A DNA stretch of 5,587 nt from Betaproteobacteria bacterium (GTDB lineage: Bacteria > Pseudomonadota > Gammaproteobacteria > Burkholderiales > SG8-39), in assembly GCA_029865405.1 (NCBI GenBank), contig JAOUGZ010000210.1:1-5587 (forward strand). The letters are read 5' to 3'. The translations under genes were made by a program, and so were the position numbers. How positions within the stretch are numbered: position 1 is the stretch's first letter; each line of letters starts with the position of its first letter. A model generated the notes under the pieces. That model was not told the DNA's origin, did no database searches, and saw nothing but the letters and a program-made list of their open reading frames with translations. Below, in pieces: positions 1 through 5,587 of this stretch.

Positions 1-296
1 CAGAACTGCGTGAGCTTGGGCAGGTTCTCGTTGTACGCGGCGCGCAGCTCGGCGCTGTCGAGCACCGCGTGCAGGTGCGACACCTGCCCCCAGGCGCGCC
101 CCAGGCGCTCGGTGGCGTCTTCGAGCGGCGCGACGAACTCGTCCCAGTGCGGCGGCGCCTGCTCGGCGCGTGCCACGGCGGCGCGCGCTTCGGCGAGCAG
201 CAGGTCGATGGCGGGCGCGACGTGCCCGGGCCGGATGTCCGCGTAGCGCGGCAGGCCGGAGAATTCGAGCAGCGGGTTATTGCCGAGTCTGTCCAA
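1..296 (-). CDS. prlC: Oligopeptidase A (M3 family zinc metallopeptidase), N-terminal part, cut by window edge
   Basis: The first 98 codons of a minus-strand gene run off the left edge. The protein begins (M)DRLGNNPLLEFSGLPRYADI and continues with IRPGHVAPAI, HWDEFVAPLE, LGRAWGQVSHLHAV and SAELRAAYNENLPKLTQF. This matches, from memory, the N terminus of E. coli oligopeptidase A (NPLL, PEHVVPAV, VSHLNSV, SPELREAYEQTLP). The enzyme is a cytosolic M3 zinc peptidase that degrades short peptides, including cleaved signal peptides. The HEXXH zinc site lies far downstream and is not in the window, so catalytic integrity cannot be judged. No ATG is available in frame near the conserved start. TTG at 296-294 is the best candidate, with GGAG at 307-304 and a 7-base spacer. 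The gene overlaps the folD 3' end by 20 bp, so it is probably co-transcribed with and translationally coupled to folD. Confidence 0.88.
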   Translation of the reverse strand, partial: MDRLGNNPLLEFSGLPRYADIRPGHVAPAIDLLLAEARAAVARAEQAPPHWDEFVAPLEDATERLGRAWGQVSHLHAVLDSAELRAAYNENLPKLTQF

Positions 297-1140
297 GGGC
301 GAGCTCCGTGGCGCGTATCGTGTTTGCGACCAGCATGGCGACGGTCATCGGCCCGACGCCGCCCGGCACCGGTGTCAGCCAGCCGGCGATCGGCAGGACC
401 GCGGCCGCATCGACGTCGCCCACCAGCTTGCCGTCCGCACCGCGATGAATGCCCACATCGACGACGCAGGCTCCGGGCTTGACCATCTCCGCGCCCACGA
501 GGCGCGGCACGCCCGCGGCGGCGACCAGCACGTCGGCCTCGCGCGCCAGCGCGGCCAAGTGCTCGGTCTTGGAGTGGCAGATGGTGACGGTGGCATCCTT
601 TTGCAAGAGCAGCAGCGCGAGCGGCTTGCCGACGATGCTGGAGCGGCCGATGACCACGGCGCGCCGTCCCGCCAGCGGCACACCGGCATGCTCGAGCAGG
701 CGCAGGATGCCGGCCGGAGTGCAGGGCAGGAAGCGCGGCGTGCCGCGCAGCAGCAGGCCGAGGTTGTCGGCGTGAAAGCCGTCCACGTCTTTGGTCGGCG
801 AGACGGCCGCCAGCACGCGCTCGGCGTCCACGCCACGGGGCAGCGGCAGCTGCACGAGGATGCCGTGCACGCGCGGATCGGCGTTCAGCGCCGCGACGCG
901 CTCCAGGATCTCGCGCTCGGTTGCCCGTGCGGGCAGCTCGTGCGACTCCGAGCGCACGCCGGTCTCCTCGCAGGCGCGGACCTTGTTTCGCACATACACG
1001 CGCGACGCAGCGTCGTCGCCGACGACGATCGCGGCCAGCCCGGGGCGCACGCCGCGCGCGGCGAGCTGCTGCACCGCCGGCTTGAGCGCGGTGCGTAGCT
1101 CGGCGGATAACGCCTTGCCGTCGATGATCTTCGCAGCCAT
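277..1140 (-). CDS. folD: Bifunctional methylenetetrahydrofolate dehydrogenase / methenyltetrahydrofolate cyclohydrolase
   Basis: This 287-residue protein is of normal FolD length. It interconverts 5,10-methylene-THF and 10-formyl-THF using NADP, supplying one-carbon units for purine, fMet-tRNA and other syntheses in the cytosol. Visible landmarks are the N terminus MAAKIIDGKALSAEL, the YVRNK motif with Y49 and the catalytic K53, GILVQLPLP with Q97, KDVDGFH with D120, PCTPAGI, the NADP-binding loop VIGRSSIVGKP (about 163-173), DVGIHR and the C-terminal signature PVPGGVGPMT (257-266). All residues expected for both activities appear present. The ATG at 1140-1138 is chosen because family members start MAAKIIDG. 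An in-frame ATG at 1149-1147 (adding MQH) and a longer upstream extension to 1359 running through aceE are less likely. No Shine-Dalgarno precedes 1140, which fits a leaderless transcript. The gene is divergent from aceE and overlaps prlC downstream. Confidence 0.97.
   Translation of the reverse strand: MAAKIIDGKALSAELRTALKPAVQQLAARGVRPGLAAIVVGDDAASRVYVRNKVRACEETGVRSESHELPARATEREILERVAALNADPRVHGILVQLPLPRGVDAERVLAAVSPTKDVDGFHADNLGLLLRGTPRFLPCTPAGILRLLEHAGVPLAGRRAVVIGRSSIVGKPLALLLLQKDATVTICHSKTEHLAALAREADVLVAAAGVPRLVGAEMVKPGACVVDVGIHRGADGKLVGDVDAAAVLPIAGWLTPVPGGVGPMTVAMLVANTIRATELALGQTRQ
304..307 (-). promoter_or_regulatory. Shine-Dalgarno sequence deciding the prlC TTG start
   Basis: Reading the minus strand, GGAG at 307-304 is followed by seven bases (CTCGCCC) and then TTG at 296-294. 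It lies inside the last codons of folD. It supports the TTG as the prlC start, since no ATG or GTG lies in frame between here and the conserved NNPLLEF segment. Confidence 0.6.
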
Positions 1141-1146
1141 GTGTTG

Positions 1147-1152
1147 CATAAT
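1147..1152 (+). promoter_or_regulatory. Candidate -10 element for aceE-aceF-lpd
   Basis: CATAAT on the plus strand is a five-of-six match to TATAAT and overlaps the folD -10 candidate by five bases. It predicts a start near 1159 and a leader of about 52 bases before the aceE ATG. A convincing -35 box is not seen; the bases at suitable spacing (about 1123-1130) fall in folD codons and read GATGATCT. An activator-dependent promoter, or one elsewhere, remains possible. Confidence 0.35.
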
Positions 1153-1153
1153 A
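1148..1153 (-). promoter_or_regulatory. Candidate -10 element for folD
   Basis: The minus strand reads TATTAT from 1153 to 1148, a five-of-six match to TATAAT with the key A at position 2 and T at position 6. A transcript would start about seven bases on, at 1141 or 1140, which is the A of the folD ATG. That predicts a leaderless mRNA and agrees with the lack of a Shine-Dalgarno. I see no good -35 hexamer at 16-18 bp spacing, so the call rests on the -10 alone in an otherwise GC-rich gap. Confidence 0.4.
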
Positions 1154-1173
1154 CGATGACCCGAAGCGAGCCC

Positions 1174-1194
1174 TGGCAGCAGTCCCTGCGGCCA
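1174..1194 (+). other. Small inverted repeat in the aceE leader
   Basis: TGGC (1174-1177) pairs with GCCA (1191-1194), and GCAG (1179-1182) pairs with CTGC (1186-1189). The pairs are separated by one A/G mismatch (1178, 1190) and a TCC triloop. This gives an eight-pair hairpin ending six bases before the aceE Shine-Dalgarno. It could be a leader hairpin or an imperfect operator palindrome. In sequence this GC-rich, chance is also a fair explanation. Confidence 0.3.
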
Positions 1195-1200
1195 CAAGCT

Positions 1201-1204
1201 GGAG
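1201..1204 (+). promoter_or_regulatory. Shine-Dalgarno sequence of aceE
   Basis: GGAG is followed by a six-base spacer (TAAGCG) and the ATG at 1211. Position and match are good. It is the only clear ribosome binding site in the plus-strand operon within this window. Confidence 0.75.
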
Positions 1205-1210
1205 TAAGCG

Positions 1211-3897
<2,687 letters not shown>

Positions 3898-3901
<4 letters not shown>

Positions 3902-5499
3902 GAGAAATCAGCGTCCCGGACATTGGCGATTTCAAGGACGTCGAGGTGATCGAGGTCCTGGTGAAGGCCGGCGACACGATCGCCGCCGAGCAGTCGCTCA
4001 TCACCGTCGAGTCGGACAAGGCGACGATGGAGATCCCGGCGCCGGGTGCGGGCATGGTGAGGGAGCTGCGCATCAAAGTCGGCGACAAGGTGTCACAGGG
4101 CACACCGATCCTCGTGCTCGATGAAGCGGACGCCGGCGCCACGGCACAGGAGGCCCCGGCCCCGGCGCCGGCCGCGCCGGCCTCAGAGTCCGCCAAGCCC
4201 GCGCCGGCGCCCGCGGCAGAGAGCGCCGGCCCGATGACGGTGAACGTGCCCGACATCGGCGACTTCAAGGATGTGGCGGTGATCGAGGTGCTGGTCAAGC
4301 CCGGCGACAGCGTGGCGCCCGAGCAATCGCTCATCACCGTGGAATCCGACAAGGCGACGATGGAGATCCCGTCGCCCGCTGCGGGCACGGTCAGGGAATT
4401 GAAGCTCAAGGTCGGTGACAAGGTGTCGCAGGGCTCGGCGATCCTGGTCATGGATGCAACGGGCGCCGCGCCCGTGTTGCCGGCACAGGCGAAACCGGCG
4501 GCCGAGCCCGCCGCGGCGTCCGAAGTCTCGGCCCCGCCGCGTCCGCCGGTGCCGAAGGAGCCGCTGGAGGCTTTGCACGCCAAGCCACACGCCAGCCCCT
4601 CGGTGCGCAAGTTCGCGCGCGAGCTGGGCGTGGATCTGACGCGCGTAACGGGCAGCGGGCCGAAGGGCCGCATCGCGCACACGGACGTGCAGGCGTTCGT
4701 GAAAAGCGCGCTGAGCGCGGTCCCGGCGGCGGCAGCGGCAGCCAAAGGCGGCGCGCTGCCGTTCAACCTGCCGGCCTGGCCGGAGGTCGACTTCGCGAAG
4801 TTCGGGCCCGTGGAAGCCAGGCCGCTCACGCGCCTGCAGAGACTTTCCGGCCCGAACCTGCACCGCAACTGGGTCTCCATTCCGCACGTCACGCAGTTCG
4901 ACGAGGCGGACATCACCGACCTCGAGGCGTTCAGGAAGGCGAACACCGCAGAAACCGAGAAACAGGGATTCAAGCTCACCATGCTCGCTTTTCTGGTCAA
5001 GGCCTGCGTGACCGCGCTGCGCCAGCACCCGAACCTGAACGCGAGCCTGGATCGCGGCGGCGAGAACCTGATCCTTAAGAAGTACTACAACATCGGCGTG
5101 GCGGTGGATACGCCGGACGGGCTCGTGGTGCCGGTGGTGCGCGATGCCGACCGCAAAGGCGTGTTCGACGTGGCGCGCGAACTGGGCGAAATCTCGAAGC
5201 TCGCGCGCGACAAGAAGCTCAAGCCCGGCGACATGCAGGGCGGCACATTCTCGATTTCCAGCCTCGGCGGCATCGGCGGCTCGGCGTTCACGCCGATCAT
5301 CAACGCGCCCGAGGTCGCGATCCTCGGTGTCTCGCGCTCGGTGCTGCGGCCGGTGTGGAACGGCAAGGAGTTTGCGCCGCGCCTCATGCTGCCGCTGTCG
5401 CTCTCCTACGACCATCGCATCATCGACGGCGCGGCGGCGGCGCGCTTCACGACCTACCTCGCGAGCGTGCTCGCCGACATCCGGCGCTCGCTGCTGTAG
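3898..5499 (+). CDS. aceF: Dihydrolipoamide acetyltransferase, E2 component of pyruvate dehydrogenase, two lipoyl domains
   Basis: This 533-residue E2 core protein transfers acetyl groups from lipoyl-lysine to CoA and scaffolds AceE and Lpd. Lipoyl domain 1 (about 2-76) carries K41 and lipoyl domain 2 (about 113-187) carries K152, both in ESDKATMEIP, the lipoylation site. An Ala/Pro linker follows each. The peripheral subunit-binding domain (about 229-268) contains ASPSVRKFARELGVDL and GSGPKGRI. The catalytic domain (about 303-533) contains the GGTFSISSLGGIGGSAFTPI segment (448-467) and the active-site motif DHRIIDG with H506 and D510. E. coli AceF has three lipoyl domains; two is usual in many other proteobacteria. 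The E1-type neighbour aceE makes this the pyruvate rather than the 2-oxoglutarate E2. The ATG shares four bases with the aceE stop and has no clear Shine-Dalgarno, suggesting coupled reinitiation. The stop TAG directly precedes lpd. Confidence 0.97.
3913..4122 (+). repeat. Lipoyl domain repeat, copy 1 (AceF residues 6-75)
   Basis: This is the first of two in-frame tandem lipoyl domains, offset from copy 2 by 333 bases. The 70-residue segments differ at 13 positions by my hand alignment (57 identical). The longest exact DNA match is 24 bases at 4015-4038, covering the lipoylated lysine codon at 4018-4020. Confidence 0.9.
4246..4455 (+). repeat. Lipoyl domain repeat, copy 2 (AceF residues 117-186)
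   Basis: This is the second in-frame lipoyl domain, with its lysine codon at 4351-4353 and the exact 24-base match at 4348-4371. Between the copies lies an Ala/Pro-rich linker encoded by low-complexity GC sequence (about 4135-4230), the usual flexible swinging-arm linker of E2 proteins. Confidence 0.9.
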
Positions 5500-5587
5500 A
5501 TGGCCGATCTCGACTGCGACGTCGTGGTGCTCGGCGCGGGACCCGGCGGCTACTCCGCCGCCTTTCGCGCCGCCGACCTCGGCCTGA
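5500..5587 (+). CDS. lpdA: Dihydrolipoamide dehydrogenase, E3 component, N-terminal part, cut by window edge
   Basis: The 29 visible codons encode MADLDCDVVVLGAGPGGYSA followed by AFRAADLGL. This is the beta-alpha-beta FAD-binding fold with GAGPGG, and it closely resembles the start of E. coli Lpd (QVVVLGAGPAGYSAAFRCADLGL). E3 reoxidises dihydrolipoyl groups on AceF, passing electrons through a Cys pair and FAD to NAD+. Neither the disulfide motif nor the dimer interface is in the window. The FAD motif sits at the extreme N terminus, so there is no fused lipoyl domain of the kind seen on some betaproteobacterial E3 proteins. The ATG follows the aceF TAG with no gap and no visible Shine-Dalgarno, so translation is probably coupled to aceF. 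Assignment as the complex-specific E3 rests on operon position. Confidence 0.9.
   Translation, partial: MADLDCDVVVLGAGPGGYSAAFRAADLGL

Noticed and set aside
280..1098. Open frame of 272 codons on the plus strand opposite folD
   Set aside because: folD on the minus strand has all family motifs. The opposite frame is His/Arg/Gln-rich without any recognisable domain.
4140..4230. Low-complexity GC-rich tract that could be read as a repeat array or terminator
   Set aside because: It encodes the Ala/Pro linker between lipoyl domains in frame, with no T-run after any stem. Coding explains it.

Overview
The window is an ordinary housekeeping locus of a GC-rich proteobacterium. A betaproteobacterium is the likeliest source. 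That placement rests on four things: strong G/C third-position bias throughout, a homodimeric AceE-type pyruvate dehydrogenase E1, an AceF with exactly two lipoyl domains, and a divergent folD-prlC pair beside it. The placement is an inference from protein character and gene order, not a database result.

Layout. The minus strand carries folD (1140 to 277) and then the start of prlC, oligopeptidase A (296 down to the left edge, cut off). prlC overlaps the 3' end of folD by 20 bp and appears to begin at a TTG codon. A 70-bp gap (1141-1210) separates folD from the divergent plus-strand operon aceE (1211-3901), aceF (3898-5499) and lpd (5500 to the right edge, cut off after 29 codons). aceE and aceF overlap by four bases (ATGA). 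aceF and lpd abut with no spacer (TAG followed directly by ATG). Every stretch over 300 bases is coding; coding density is close to 99 percent.

Function. AceE, AceF and Lpd are the E1, E2 and E3 parts of the pyruvate dehydrogenase complex, which converts pyruvate, CoA and NAD+ to acetyl-CoA, CO2 and NADH in the cytosol. The catalytic and cofactor residues of AceE and AceF look intact. AceF has two lipoyl domains, one E3-binding domain and the acetyltransferase core, joined by Ala/Pro-rich linkers. The visible start of Lpd is the FAD-binding motif itself, so this E3 lacks the N-terminal lipoyl domain fused to some betaproteobacterial E3 proteins. FolD makes and interconverts one-carbon folates. 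PrlC degrades peptides. The two sides have no obvious direct metabolic link beyond sharing an intergenic region.

No undescribed system was found. The points worth a second look are small: a possible symmetric -10 element shared by the two divergent promoters that would make the folD mRNA leaderless, the TTG start of prlC inside folD, the missing Shine-Dalgarno sequences of aceF and lpd, the recent-looking lipoyl-domain duplication, and a small hairpin in the aceE leader.
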